Shown here: positions 34,554 through 43,955 of the stretch, in pieces | Layout of the letters: each line of letters starts with the position of its first letter | Position numbering within the stretch: position 1 is the first letter of the stretch | Source of the DNA: Roseburia hominis | GTDB taxonomy: Bacteria > Bacillota > Clostridia > Lachnospirales > Lachnospiraceae | Assembly (NCBI GenBank): GCA_021771815.1 | Contig: JAETOE010000008.1 | Coordinates: 1 to 64,000 of the forward strand | Reading direction: 5' to 3' | DNA length: 64,000 bases | Program-made: the position numbers and the translations under genes | The notes under the pieces: generated by a model | Databases searched by the model: none | Seen by the model: the letters and a program-made list of their open reading frames with translations, nothing else | Told to the model about the DNA's origin: nothing

Positions 34554-35612
34554 TCAACGCTTCTGCAGGAAGAAGCCAAGAAGCCGCCTGCTGACAGCGA
34601 GCAGCAGCGTCTGTATCTTATTCCAGACGGTGGCAAGGATCTCCGAAAGCCACGGTTCAATGCGCCCGATCGTAAGTCTGCGCACCTCGTTCAACAGGGC
34701 TGCAGCGATAACGACAGCAGCGGCATAGCCCAATACAAAGAACGGAAGATACCATTCGGTGAGATAATTGTTCAAATCTACCGCGCGTCCAAATAGTGTG
34801 CGGACAAAAGAATCCAAAACATAGACGGCGAGCACATCTCCTGCGGCGCGGTTTATGACGCGGTTCGTAAAGTGCATCTGTGAAAAACAGAGTACGAGCA
34901 ATACCGCCGAAGCGATGATAAACAGCGAACAGTCTCTGGCAAATGTGCTGTAGATCACGCCGTCATGCCAAAACGTGAGCACTCCGTCCGACAGGAAGAT
35001 GATCGCGGTGGAGAGCAGGAAACCGGACACGAGCCGTCCGCTGCGGTACGCCGCGTTCTCATGGTAAAGTGCAAGATAGCGTCCGATCAGATAGATCATG
35101 ATGAAATGTGCGAGTCCTTTTCCGGCGTCCTGCATGATGTCGTAGGTCGTAAAGGTCGGTATCACAGAAAAGAGAAGCAGGAGCACAAGCAGCAGATTGC
35201 GGAAAGCCTCGCGTGACAAACGCTCCGGAATCCGATTTAAAAACGGCGCGAGAATGCACAGGGCAAAATAGCAGGTGATGAACCAGTATTGCCTGGAAAT
35301 CACCGGAATACATGCCTTAATCAGTGCTTTTGCGCCGAAGTCGCCGACGGCAAGCGTGCCCGTCACGGTAAAGAAAATAACCATCAGATCCAGGCGGATC
35401 AGCTTCTTTAAGTCGAACCGGATTCCGAAATAGCCGGAAATCAGGATAAAGCAGGTCACGCCGACGTTGCCGACGGAATTTGCCAGAACATGCCAGACGG
35501 TGTTGCCCGGCGTCATGGCGGAATCTATGCTGCCCCAGATATGCATCACAATGATGCCGTAGATGCACAGTAAGCGGAGCAGTTCAAAGCTTGAATTTCT
35601 CTCTGGTTTCAT
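34554..35612 (-). CDS. Acyltransferase-3 family membrane protein
   Basis: This 352-residue integral membrane protein has about ten helices and the acyltransferase-3 pattern: RNSSFELLRLLCIYGIIVMH near the start, with the catalytic His, and the conserved LISGYFG. Such enzymes O-acetylate surface polysaccharides from cytoplasmic acetyl-CoA. It is close to the protein at 45063 (RNSSIELLRI, LITGYFGLR, FDFMDDGGKGIAH versus TTYDIMQDAGKGLAH), so the two are paralogues flanking the locus. It overlaps the preceding minus-strand gene by four bases. Confidence 0.87.
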   Translation of the reverse strand: MKPERNSSFELLRLLCIYGIIVMHIWGSIDSAMTPGNTVWHVLANSVGNVGVTCFILISGYFGIRFDLKKLIRLDLMVIFFTVTGTLAVGDFGAKALIKACIPVISRQYWFITCYFALCILAPFLNRIPERLSREAFRNLLLVLLLLFSVIPTFTTYDIMQDAGKGLAHFIMIYLIGRYLALYHENAAYRSGRLVSGFLLSTAIIFLSDGVLTFWHDGVIYSTFARDCSLFIIASAVLLVLCFSQMHFTNRVINRAAGDVLAVYVLDSFVRTLFGRAVDLNNYLTEWYLPFFVLGYAAAVVIAAALLNEVRRLTIGRIEPWLSEILATVWNKIQTLLLAVSRRLLGFFLQKR

Positions 35613-36583
35613 AGTGTCTTATCCTCACCCGTTTCCTTTTTCCAGTAGGTTCCGCCTTCGACGCCTCCGCTGCCCTGCGGAATCTCATGCGCGAGCGGGT
35701 AGTCCCAATAGTCGTTGTACATGGCGACAATATCCGGCTCCATCTCATCCCAGCGGCGTCCTTTGATGCCGAATAGGATCTGTAAGCAGCCGCCGAGGTG
35801 AACCGCCTGTTTTCCCATCTTCTTAATGTGCGCGGCGAGCGGGAAACCGTAGGCGCCGCAGCCGATTAATGCGATATCGAAATCGATCTTCTCGCATTCA
35901 TGACACATCCAGTTAAGCGCGTCGAACCATGTCGCAAAGCGGGAATCCGTTGCGTCTCCGGCGGTCTGGACCGCCTTTAACGTCTTTAGCGTAAACGGCG
36001 GAAGAATCGACGTCCCGGGGAAAAGCTTGTCGCGGTTGGCAAAATGATTCTGAATCGATTCCTCGAACGGATGGATCACGAGAACCTTCTTTCCCTCTAA
36101 GGCGGACGACCACGGGAACTTGCTGCGCCACGGCTCGATGGAGATAAGCCTTGCCGTTGCCTTTAAACTGGTACAGTATTTTTTGATGTAGTAATCCTCA
36201 CAGGGCTGCTGCCACACGCCGAGCACATCCACCTCGCGGCAGGCGTCCTTCATGACGGTATTAAAACGCGGGAGCAGCGAGACGTCCTGCGGGAAAAATC
36301 CGGCGCACGTACTGAGCTGTTCGCACGCCTTGTCCGTCTTGCTGCTCTGATGAAATTCATCGACGCGCATGTTGAAAAGCTCCACCGAGCCAAAACGCCC
36401 CATCATAAAGGGCGAGCCTTCGGCGATCATTTCCGCGACTTTGCGGTTCGCCGTATCCGTATCCCAGAACGGCTGCTTCACGTAATGTTCGTAGACCCAG
36501 TCGGAAGCGTCGTTTCTGGCTTTGATCTTATTGCGCGCAAAATATTTAAAATAGTAATAGGATTCTCCGATAATATTTCCCAT
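35609..36583 (-). CDS. GT-D-like glycosyltransferase-associated protein
   Basis: This 324-residue protein starts with a conserved block FMMGRFGSVELFNMR and contains KVLVIHPFEESIQ and IDFDIALIGCGAYGFPLAAHIKKMGK. The late block resembles GT-D-fold (DUF1792-type) enzymes found in polysaccharide loci. The family assignment is moderate only. It has no membrane segment. It forms a two-gene minus-strand operon with the acyltransferase (ATGA overlap) and diverges from the glycosyltransferase at 36745. Confidence 0.55.
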   Translation of the reverse strand: MGNIIGESYYYFKYFARNKIKARNDASDWVYEHYVKQPFWDTDTANRKVAEMIAEGSPFMMGRFGSVELFNMRVDEFHQSSKTDKACEQLSTCAGFFPQDVSLLPRFNTVMKDACREVDVLGVWQQPCEDYYIKKYCTSLKATARLISIEPWRSKFPWSSALEGKKVLVIHPFEESIQNHFANRDKLFPGTSILPPFTLKTLKAVQTAGDATDSRFATWFDALNWMCHECEKIDFDIALIGCGAYGFPLAAHIKKMGKQAVHLGGCLQILFGIKGRRWDEMEPDIVAMYNDYWDYPLAHEIPQGSGGVEGGTYWKKETGEDKTL

Positions 36584-36677
36584 AGAAAATTACTCCTGTC
36601 TGTCTTAGGATTTCACATTACAATCCTAACATATAATCTTGTAATTTGCAAAAAAACTATACTTTTGCCCCTGCATA

Positions 36678-36686
36678 TGGTAGAAT
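36678..36686 (+). promoter_or_regulatory. Extended -10 promoter for the plus-strand glycan genes
   Basis: TGGTAGAAT (extended -10) lies about 58 bp before the gene at 36745, in the spacer between divergent genes. Confidence 0.45.
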
Positions 36687-36744
36687 CATATAAGTTTTTT
36701 GAAGCAGATAACGGCACAAACTATAGAAAAGGAAGGGTGACGAT

Positions 36745-37677
36745 ATGCCGGATAAGAGACAGATTCCCGTGATCGTTGTGCACAAGGGCAATCAGAAATA
36801 TTTGAAAAATTGTATTGCGTGCGCCGCAGAGCATGGCAACAGCGTCATTCTGATCGGTGATGAGAAGAACAGGGACATGTGCGAGGGATGGATTTCCTGC
36901 GAGGACTGTGAATCGGAGCTTTTCACAGAGTTTACCGGACATTATGTACACATGTCTTCCAACTCGGAATTTTTTGAACTGATTTGTTTTCAACGATATT
37001 TTTATGTATATCAATATCTTATCACACATGATCTGACGGAATGTGTGATGATCGACAGCGATGCGCTCGTGTTCGGGGAGGTCACGTCGGAACTGATCGC
37101 GGACGGCACGGTGATGGCGAGCTGCTGGTATGAGCGGCAGAAGGAGTACCAGTGGTCGGTGTGTCCGCATTTTACCTATTGGACGAGCGAAGGACTTTTG
37201 GATTTCCTTCGGTTCTGTATTGCAAGCTACACGGATGAAGAGCGGATGAAGCCGCTTCGGGAAAAGTATCAGTTTCATCAGGACAATCATACGGCGGGCG
37301 GCATCTGCGATATGACGCTTCTGTATTTATGGATGAAGCAGACCACGCTTCGAGTGGAGAATTTCAGCAGGCGCACCGATCCGGTGATCGATTACAACAT
37401 CAACGAGCCGAAGATCGACACGAGGGCGTATGTCATGCGGGAGCGGTACGGGATGAAAGAAATCTCGTTTGTCAATGGAATTCCGTATTTTACCCGCGAG
37501 GAGGACGGAAAAAAGGTGTCTGTTCTCGTGATTCATGCTTGGGGCGGCTCTAAGAAATATATGGGCATACTAAAGGATGGGAAAGAAAGCAATCTAAGCT
37601 ATGACTGGGCGAGAGGCACAGCGTGGATCGCGAAGCGGTGGCAGAAGCTGCTGTCGCTTGGAAAACGCAGGAAATAA
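36745..37677 (+). CDS. Probable glycosyltransferase with DxD motif
   Basis: This 310-residue soluble protein has an N-terminal strand IPVIVVHKGNQKYLKNCI, a likely nucleotide-sugar DxD motif in CVMIDSDALVFGE, and HDNH-like acceptor-side residues (FHQDNHTAGGICDMTLL). This fits a GT-A-fold transferase of unassigned family. It starts the plus-strand run leading through the fucosyltransferase and the exporter. Donor and acceptor are unknown. Confidence 0.6.
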   Translation: MPDKRQIPVIVVHKGNQKYLKNCIACAAEHGNSVILIGDEKNRDMCEGWISCEDCESELFTEFTGHYVHMSSNSEFFELICFQRYFYVYQYLITHDLTECVMIDSDALVFGEVTSELIADGTVMASCWYERQKEYQWSVCPHFTYWTSEGLLDFLRFCIASYTDEERMKPLREKYQFHQDNHTAGGICDMTLLYLWMKQTTLRVENFSRRTDPVIDYNINEPKIDTRAYVMRERYGMKEISFVNGIPYFTREEDGKKVSVLVIHAWGGSKKYMGILKDGKESNLSYDWARGTAWIAKRWQKLLSLGKRRK

Positions 37678-37691
37678 GAAGGAGAAATGTT

Positions 37692-38525
37692 TTGGTTGTA
37701 GTAAAAATCGGAGACGGAATGGGGAATCAGCTCTACAACTATGCGTGCGGCTATGCGTCTGCGCGCAGGGATGGCGATACGCTGATGCTCGATATATCGG
37801 AGTGTGATAATTCGACGCTGCGGGATTTTGAATTGGATAACTTCCATATAAAATATGATGCAAAGGAATCCTTTCCGAACGGCACGCTGTGGCAGAAGCT
37901 TTATAAGCGTCTGCGCAGGGATATCAAATATCATGTGTTGAAGGAGAAGAGCGTCTATGCGCCCGGCAAAAAGAACCATACGCCTGCGAATGTGGATATG
38001 CGCGTATTTAAAAAGAAGCGTTTCCGCAACAAATATCTGCACGGCTATTGGCAGAATACTGTTTATTTTGAGGAATATCTGGGTGAAATCTGCGGGATGC
38101 TGACGCCTGCGTATGAGCAGAGTGAGGACACAAAGCGTTTGATCGCGGAATTTCAGACGACGGACACCTGTGCGGTGCACGTCCGCGGCGGCGATATCGT
38201 AGGACCGGGCAGAGCCTTTTTTGAGAGAGCGCTCGCGCGCATGAGGCAGGAGCGCCCCGGAGTGAGGTTCATCGTGTTCACAAACGATATGGAAAGTGCG
38301 AAGGCGGCGCTGCCGAAGGAGGGGATTTCTTATATTGCGGATATGGGAGCTTTTTCGGATGTAGATGAATTTTTCCTGATGGCGGCGTGCCGCAACCAGA
38401 TTATTTCCAACAGCACCTACTCGACCTGGGCGGCGTATCTCAACCCGAATGAGGAGAAGGTAGTCATCATGCCGGAGCATGAGCTGGGCGAATATCTGCG
38501 GCTTCCGGGATGGATTGTTTTATAG
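37692..38525 (+). CDS. Alpha-1,2-fucosyltransferase-like GT11 enzyme
   Basis: This 277-residue enzyme should transfer fucose from GDP-L-fucose. It has the GT11 start IGDGMGNQLYNYACGYA, the GDP-binding HVRGGD (H163; usual form HxRRGD) and the late block ISNSTYSTWAAYL. A TTG start at 37692 is chosen because AAGGAG (37679-37684) lies seven bases upstream; the longer frame from 37623 lies inside the previous gene. The GDP-fucose would come from gmd and fcl at 47.3-49.3 kb. The acceptor is unknown. Confidence 0.82.
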   Translation: MVVVKIGDGMGNQLYNYACGYASARRDGDTLMLDISECDNSTLRDFELDNFHIKYDAKESFPNGTLWQKLYKRLRRDIKYHVLKEKSVYAPGKKNHTPANVDMRVFKKKRFRNKYLHGYWQNTVYFEEYLGEICGMLTPAYEQSEDTKRLIAEFQTTDTCAVHVRGGDIVGPGRAFFERALARMRQERPGVRFIVFTNDMESAKAALPKEGISYIADMGAFSDVDEFFLMAACRNQIISNSTYSTWAAYLNPNEEKVVIMPEHELGEYLRLPGWIVL

Positions 38526-38538
38526 GAGAGAGAACGAT

Positions 38539-40281
38539 ATGAAGGATTTGATTAAGAGTGTACTCAAGGTATTCAACGGGAAACAAAAGCGTAATTTGTT
38601 TGGCATGCTGATGCTGATTCTGATTAATTCCGGCGTCAGTCTTCTGGGCGTATCGGTGCTATCGCCGTTTATCCAGGCGGTCATGAACCCGGAGGAATTG
38701 CTTGAAAATGATATCATCCGCTATTTTTATGGGCTCTTTGACATGCAGAACACGGATCAGCTTGTGACGATGTTATCTGTTGCGATTATTGTCGTATATG
38801 TCGCAAAAGGAGGCTTTCTTATTTTTATGAACAACATGCAGTACCGGTTTTCTTACTACGGAAAACGGGAGATGCAGGACCGCATGATGAAGTATTATAT
38901 CAGTAAGGATTACACCTTTTTCCTGAATCATAACAGCGCGGAGTTGATGCGTGACATCAATACAGATCCTGAAATGTTCTATGCGGCTGTTTTAAATATG
39001 CTTCAGCTTACATCCGAGCTTTGTGTCTGCACAATTCTGGTTATTTACTTAATGATTAAAGATCCGATCTTAACGCTTGGCGTTGCGTTTGCGATGGCGG
39101 TGATGGTCTTTATTTTCATGAAGAAGCTGCGCCGGACGCTTGCGCGTTTCGGCGACGAGCGGAGAAAATATAATGCCAATATTTTACAGTGCATGCAGCA
39201 GGCGTTCGGCGGAATCAAGGAAATCAAAATCGCGAACCGCGAAGCGTATTTCGAGGGAGAGTTCTGCAAGCAGAATGGGCTTTATACCTATGTCATCAAA
39301 CAGAATTCTTTCTTAAGTTCGATTCCAAAGCCGATTATGGAGTCGCTTTGTATCGCGGGACTGATGGCGGCGATTATTGTCCGCATCAATATAGTCTCGA
39401 CAAGCCCGGAGCAGTTCATGGGAACTCTCGGCGTTTTTGCGGCGGCGGCGTTTGCGCTGCTCCCGTCTGCGAATAAGATGTCTGAGTATCTTGGCTCGAT
39501 CATCCACAACGGCGTCGTGATCCACAAGATCGGGGAGGAGTATGCTGCGATCCGTGACATGGAGATCGAGGTTTCGGAGAAGAAGGATTATAAGCCTGTA
39601 AAACTGGAGAAGGAAATCAGCGTTGAGGATCTGACCTTCCACTATCCGGATACGGAGGAGGCAGTGCTCTCCCACATCAATGTCACGATTCCGAGGAATG
39701 CGTCGGTTGCGTTCATCGGGCCGTCCGGCGCGGGAAAGACGACGATGGTCGATTTGATTCTCGGCGTGCTAAAGCCGCAGGGGGGACGCGTTGCCGTGGA
39801 CGGCATGGATATTTCAGAGTCCTACCGCGGGTGGCATGATAAGATCGGATATATTCCGCAGACGATTTATATGCTGGACGATACGATCCGCAACAATATC
39901 GCATTTGGACAGGCGGGCGATATTGATGATGAAGAAATCTGGGCGGCGCTTAAGCAGGCGCAGCTGGATGAGTTTGTCGCATCCTTAGACGAGGGGCTTG
40001 ATACGATGATCGGCGAGGCGGGCGTGCGTCTCTCCGGCGGACAGCGTCAGCGTATCGGTATCGCGCGCGCGCTCTACCGGAAGCCAGAGGTGCTCGTGCT
40101 CGACGAGGCGACGTCAGCGCTTGATACCGAGACGGAGGCGGCAGTCATGGAGGCAATCGACAGTCTGCAGGGCAAGATGACAATGCTCATTATCGCGCAC
40201 CGTCTGACGACGATCAAGAACTGTGACATTGTATATCAGGTAGAGGACGGAAGTGTGACGAGGAAGGAAAGGCAGGCGTAA
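38539..40281 (+). CDS. ABC exporter with fused membrane and ATPase domains
   Basis: This 580-residue half-transporter has about six membrane helices (1-330) and an ATPase domain (about 350-575). Walker A is GPSGAGKTT (K400), the signature LSGGQ (498-502) and Walker B VLVLDEATS (D522, E523). It resembles lipid-linked-oligosaccharide flippases of the MsbA/PglK kind. Its place among glycosyltransferases supports export of a polyprenyl-linked glycan. ATG 38539 is preferred over 38479 because AGGAGAG precedes it and the earlier frame overlaps the fucosyltransferase. Confidence 0.88.
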   Translation: MKDLIKSVLKVFNGKQKRNLFGMLMLILINSGVSLLGVSVLSPFIQAVMNPEELLENDIIRYFYGLFDMQNTDQLVTMLSVAIIVVYVAKGGFLIFMNNMQYRFSYYGKREMQDRMMKYYISKDYTFFLNHNSAELMRDINTDPEMFYAAVLNMLQLTSELCVCTILVIYLMIKDPILTLGVAFAMAVMVFIFMKKLRRTLARFGDERRKYNANILQCMQQAFGGIKEIKIANREAYFEGEFCKQNGLYTYVIKQNSFLSSIPKPIMESLCIAGLMAAIIVRINIVSTSPEQFMGTLGVFAAAAFALLPSANKMSEYLGSIIHNGVVIHKIGEEYAAIRDMEIEVSEKKDYKPVKLEKEISVEDLTFHYPDTEEAVLSHINVTIPRNASVAFIGPSGAGKTTMVDLILGVLKPQGGRVAVDGMDISESYRGWHDKIGYIPQTIYMLDDTIRNNIAFGQAGDIDDEEIWAALKQAQLDEFVASLDEGLDTMIGEAGVRLSGGQRQRIGIARALYRKPEVLVLDEATSALDTETEAAVMEAIDSLQGKMTMLIIAHRLTTIKNCDIVYQVEDGSVTRKERQA

Positions 40282-40284
40282 GTC

Positions 40285-41106
40285 ATGATAATTGCAGAGC
40301 CATGTGCAGGATTGGGAAACCGCCTGCTTGGGATGGCGTCCGCCTACGCGGCGGCGCAGAAATTAAATCGTGAGTTGGTTATCGTCTGGAAGCGGGAAAC
40401 GGGCTGTAATATCCGCGCGGACGAATTGTTCGACCTGCCGATGCAGGTCGTAGAGATCAGCGAGAACGGCTACAAGAAGGAGCCGGTTGCCCGCATACTG
40501 GGAGAGCGTGAGAAGAAGAAGTGGAGAGCGAAGGCGAGCCGTTTTCTCTCCTGCGACGATGTGGAGCGCATCACAAGAGAGGAAGGTTACGACGCGCTGC
40601 TCGATTTGATTGCGAAAGAACCGTGTATCTATATTAAGGCATTTGGGCCGATCTGCGAGGTAGGAGCGGAGAACTATGCGTTTTTAAAGCCCAGCGCATC
40701 GGTTCTTGCCAAAGGCGAGCCGTTGTTTTCCGGGATCGACGCGCATACCGTCGGGGTGCATGTGCGGCGGACCGACCACACGGAGGCAATCGCGAACAGT
40801 CCCCTTACACTGTTCGCAGAGCGGATGAAGGATGAACTTGCGGCAGATGCGCTGGCGCGCTTCTATGTGGCGACGGACGATGCATCGGTGAAGCAGGAGC
40901 TGCGCGAAGCACTTCCGCCTGAGAAGTTGATTTTTTATGAGAAGGGAATCATTGACCGTGATTCGAAGGAAGGGCTGCAGGATGCGTTGATCGAGATGCT
41001 CGCGCTCTCAAAGTGCCGGAAGATTCTCGGAAGCTATAACAGCACATTCAGCCTGCTGCCGTCCTACATCGGTAATATCCCATTGGAGGTTGTAGTAAGA
41101 AAGTAG
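40285..41106 (+). CDS. Fucosyltransferase-like enzyme with HxRRTD motif
   Basis: This 273-residue protein opens with PCAGLGNRLLGMASAYAAA, typical of fucosyltransferases that bind GDP-fucose, and has VHVRRTDHTEA in the middle, as in GT23/NodZ and O-fucosyltransferase-like families. It is separate from the GT11 enzyme upstream and may add a second fucose in a different linkage. It starts three bases after the ABC gene. The exact family is uncertain. Confidence 0.65.
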   Translation: MIIAEPCAGLGNRLLGMASAYAAAQKLNRELVIVWKRETGCNIRADELFDLPMQVVEISENGYKKEPVARILGEREKKKWRAKASRFLSCDDVERITREEGYDALLDLIAKEPCIYIKAFGPICEVGAENYAFLKPSASVLAKGEPLFSGIDAHTVGVHVRRTDHTEAIANSPLTLFAERMKDELAADALARFYVATDDASVKQELREALPPEKLIFYEKGIIDRDSKEGLQDALIEMLALSKCRKILGSYNSTFSLLPSYIGNIPLEVVVRK

Positions 41107-41152
41107 AGAAGAACTGTTACGCACCGTGCGAATGGGGCAGGGAGAGGAATAT

Positions 41153-41881
41153 ATGGAATTGACAAAGTGTAATATCATAGGAACGGATATTCTCGTGACG
41201 AATATGGAAAAGACCGTCGCGCTGATCGAGGAACATATCGAGGAACTTCGCGGAAAATACATCTGCGTCGGAAATGTGCACACGACGGTGATGGCGCACG
41301 ATGATGCAAAGTATCACGAGGTGCAGAAGAATGCAGCGTTTGTTCTGCCGGACGGCAAACCACTTTCGGTCTACAGCAGAAAGCACGGCTTCCCGGAGGC
41401 GGAGCGCGTGACGGGTCCCGATCTGATGCTTGCGCTTTTTGCGAGGAGAAACGGGCTGCGCCATTATTTCTACGGAAGTAAGGAGGAGACGCTTTCCATG
41501 CTGCGCCAAAAGATGATAGTGCAGTACCCGCATCTTGAGATCGCGGGAATGGTATCGCCGCCGTTTCACGCATTGAGCGAGGCGGAGGACGCCACGGAGA
41601 TCGAGAAGATCAACGCGTCCGGCGCGGACATCATCTGGGTGGGACTGGGCGCGCCCAAGCAGGAGAATTGGATGTATGAGCATATGGATAAGGTGAACGG
41701 CGTGATGATCGGAGTCGGGGCGGGCTTTGATTATCATGCGGGGAATATTAAACGCGCGCCGATGTGGATGCAGAAACTGAGCCTCGAGTGGCTGTACCGT
41801 CTGTTTCAGGATCCCAAGCGCCTGTTTAAACGTTATCTGGTGACGAATACGCGTTATCTGTGGCTGATTCATAAGAAATAA
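41153..41881 (+). CDS. WecG/TagA/CpsF family glycosyltransferase (GT26)
   Basis: This 242-residue GT26 enzyme transfers N-acetylmannosamine-type sugars to a lipid-linked acceptor. The family blocks are CVGNVHTTVMAHDD, the catalytic-region PDGKPLSVYSRKHG, ERVTGPDLM and the nucleotide-contact GADIIWVGLGAPKQE. Start 41153 is chosen because GGGAGAGG precedes it. It continues the glycan operon. Confidence 0.88.
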   Translation: MELTKCNIIGTDILVTNMEKTVALIEEHIEELRGKYICVGNVHTTVMAHDDAKYHEVQKNAAFVLPDGKPLSVYSRKHGFPEAERVTGPDLMLALFARRNGLRHYFYGSKEETLSMLRQKMIVQYPHLEIAGMVSPPFHALSEAEDATEIEKINASGADIIWVGLGAPKQENWMYEHMDKVNGVMIGVGAGFDYHAGNIKRAPMWMQKLSLEWLYRLFQDPKRLFKRYLVTNTRYLWLIHKK

Positions 41882-42041
41882 GGTAACTATTCAGGACAGA
41901 TTTATGCGGAACCGCATAAATCGTATGAAAACGTACAGAATGCAGGAGCAAGCCTCATCAGCGAAGCTGATTTTCATTGGCTTGCGGCTTGTATCTGTGA
42001 AGGTACTGAACAGATACGAAATAAGAAAAGGAAGCAAAACT
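41882..42041 (+). promoter_or_regulatory. Palindrome-rich leader of the asparagine synthetase gene
   Basis: The 160-bp gap holds GATTTATGCGG/CCGCATAAATC (41899-41922), ATCAGC-GAA-GCTGAT (41957-41971) and GTATCTGT/ACAGATAC (41991-41998 with 42010-42017). It may be an attenuator or a short palindromic element. TTCAGGACAGAT at 41890-41901 recurs at 48317-48328 soon after the gmd stop. Confidence 0.45.
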
Positions 42042-43913
42042 ATGTGCGGAATCTATGGAGTAATTGAAAAGAAAATTGACAGAGAGCTTGCGATGAAATG
42101 TCTGAACACGATGACGCATCGCGGTCCGGACGGTTTTGGACTATGGCAGGAGGACGGCGTGACGCTGGGACACAGACGGCTTTCGATTCTGGATCTCTCC
42201 TCTGCGGGAAGTCAGCCGATGTCCTATGCAAACGAGCGTTACTGGATGACGTTCAACGGAGAGGTCTACAATTTCGTTGAGATCAGGAAGGAACTGGAAC
42301 AGAAGGGCTATACATTCCGGGGAAACAGTGATTCCGAAGTCATCATGGCGGCGTACTGCGAGTGGGGAGAGAAATGCGTTGACCGCTTCAATGGTATGTG
42401 GACTTTTGCCATCTGGGATAAGCAGGAGAGAAGTCTTTTTATTTCCCGCGACCGTTTCGGTGTAAAACCCCTGTTCTACGTGGAATTTGCGGATGGCGGA
42501 TGCGCGTTTGCGTCCGAGATGAAAGCGCTGCTTCCGCTGCTGCCTTCTGTGGAGGCAAACAAGCCGATGTTCGACCGCTATTTCGCGGACAACCACTATG
42601 AGAGCCAGCCGGAATGCCTGATTAAGGGAATCAGGCGTTTCCCGGCGGGAACGAACGCGTGGTACCGCGGCGGAAAGCTGGAACTGACGCGCTATTGGAA
42701 CACGCTGGATCATCTGATCGCGGTTCCTTCGTCTTACGAGGAGCAGGTGGCGATGTTTCGGGAATTGTTTCTGGACGCCTGCAAGATTCGTATGCGAAGC
42801 GATGTGACGCTCGGTACGGGACTTAGCGGCGGACTGGATTCTTCCGCAGTCATCTGCGGTATGGCGCATATTTCGGAGCGCGAGGAGGACGAGCGCGTGA
42901 ATAAGGACTGGCAGCACGCGTATGTGGCTTGTTTTCCGGGAACAGACTTAGACGAGACAAAGTATGCGAAAGCGGTGACGGATTATCTTGGAATCAGGCA
43001 CACGTTTATGAATATCGACACGGCGGTTTCCGAGAGCGAGTTTCTGCGTCAGATCTATTGCTTTGAGGAACTTTGGAGCAACACGCAGGTGCCGATGATG
43101 GAGCTTTACAAGAAGGAGCGCGAGTTCGGAACGCGCGTATCTTTGGACGGTCACGCGGCGGACGAGCTGTTCGCGGGTTACGGCTTTGACATTTTAAAGG
43201 CGTACCCGGACGCGAAGAACGAGGAAGAAATCAACATGATTACGACCGCCTATCTGAATCAGAATTCCGAACAGGGAATTCCGGTCGGTTCTGCGGAATT
43301 TAAGCGTCAGAGAAATAAGCTTTACCGGAATTATATGTTAAAATACCGTGCGAAGAAGCTTCTTGGCAGGGCGGATGTAAAGAGTGCTTATGCGGATCAC
43401 CCGAACTGGAATAAGCTTGACAATTTGAATAAGACGCTGTTCGTCTCCACGCATGAGACGATACTGCCGACGCTTTTGCGTAATTACGACAGAGACAGTA
43501 TGGCGTCAAGCGTAGAGATTCGTATGCCGTTTCTTGATTACCGCATCGTGCAGCTTGCCTTTTCGATCGGATGGCAGTCGAAGCTTCACGGCGGCTGGTC
43601 AAAGTCGATCGTGCGCGACGCCTGCGCGGATTTTATGCCGCAGGAGGTATGTTACCGCAGGACGAAGCTTGGCTTTAACGCGCCGATTCTGGACTGGATG
43701 CGCGGACCGTACCGCGAGTTCTTTGAGGACACGGTGAATTCTGCGGCGTTTGCGAACTGTGACCTGATTGACGACCCGGGTGCGATCCGTGAGGATTTGA
43801 AGAAATTCCTGACAGGAGAGAACGCGACCTTCCATGCGGCGTCTGAAATCTGGAATCGCGTACAGCCGTATTTGTGGGAAAGGGCTATGATAACGCAGAA
43901 TCCTGTGAAATAG
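42042..43913 (+). CDS. asnB: Glutamine-hydrolysing asparagine synthetase
   Basis: This 623-residue AsnB-type enzyme has an N-terminal glutaminase domain with nucleophile Cys2 (MCGIYGV, start chosen on that basis) and HRGPDGFGLW. The synthetase domain has the ATP pyrophosphatase loop GLSGGLDSSA. AsnB-like enzymes within glycan loci can amidate uronic acids or sugar acids, so it may modify the polymer and not only make asparagine. The upstream 46 in-frame codons lack the required Cys start. Confidence 0.88.
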   Translation: MCGIYGVIEKKIDRELAMKCLNTMTHRGPDGFGLWQEDGVTLGHRRLSILDLSSAGSQPMSYANERYWMTFNGEVYNFVEIRKELEQKGYTFRGNSDSEVIMAAYCEWGEKCVDRFNGMWTFAIWDKQERSLFISRDRFGVKPLFYVEFADGGCAFASEMKALLPLLPSVEANKPMFDRYFADNHYESQPECLIKGIRRFPAGTNAWYRGGKLELTRYWNTLDHLIAVPSSYEEQVAMFRELFLDACKIRMRSDVTLGTGLSGGLDSSAVICGMAHISEREEDERVNKDWQHAYVACFPGTDLDETKYAKAVTDYLGIRHTFMNIDTAVSESEFLRQIYCFEELWSNTQVPMMELYKKEREFGTRVSLDGHAADELFAGYGFDILKAYPDAKNEEEINMITTAYLNQNSEQGIPVGSAEFKRQRNKLYRNYMLKYRAKKLLGRADVKSAYADHPNWNKLDNLNKTLFVSTHETILPTLLRNYDRDSMASSVEIRMPFLDYRIVQLAFSIGWQSKLHGGWSKSIVRDACADFMPQEVCYRRTKLGFNAPILDWMRGPYREFFEDTVNSAAFANCDLIDDPGAIREDLKKFLTGENATFHAASEIWNRVQPYLWERAMITQNPVK

Positions 43914-43955
43914 GACTTTGCTTTGCGGCACTTCACGCAATAAAGGGGATAAATT

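Noticed and set aside
38479-38538. Longer start for the ABC exporter
   Set aside because: The extension lies within the fucosyltransferase gene and lacks a ribosome site, whereas ATG 38539 has one.
41904-42041. Longer start for asparagine synthetase
   Set aside because: The glutaminase needs Cys directly after the initiator Met, as at 42042.
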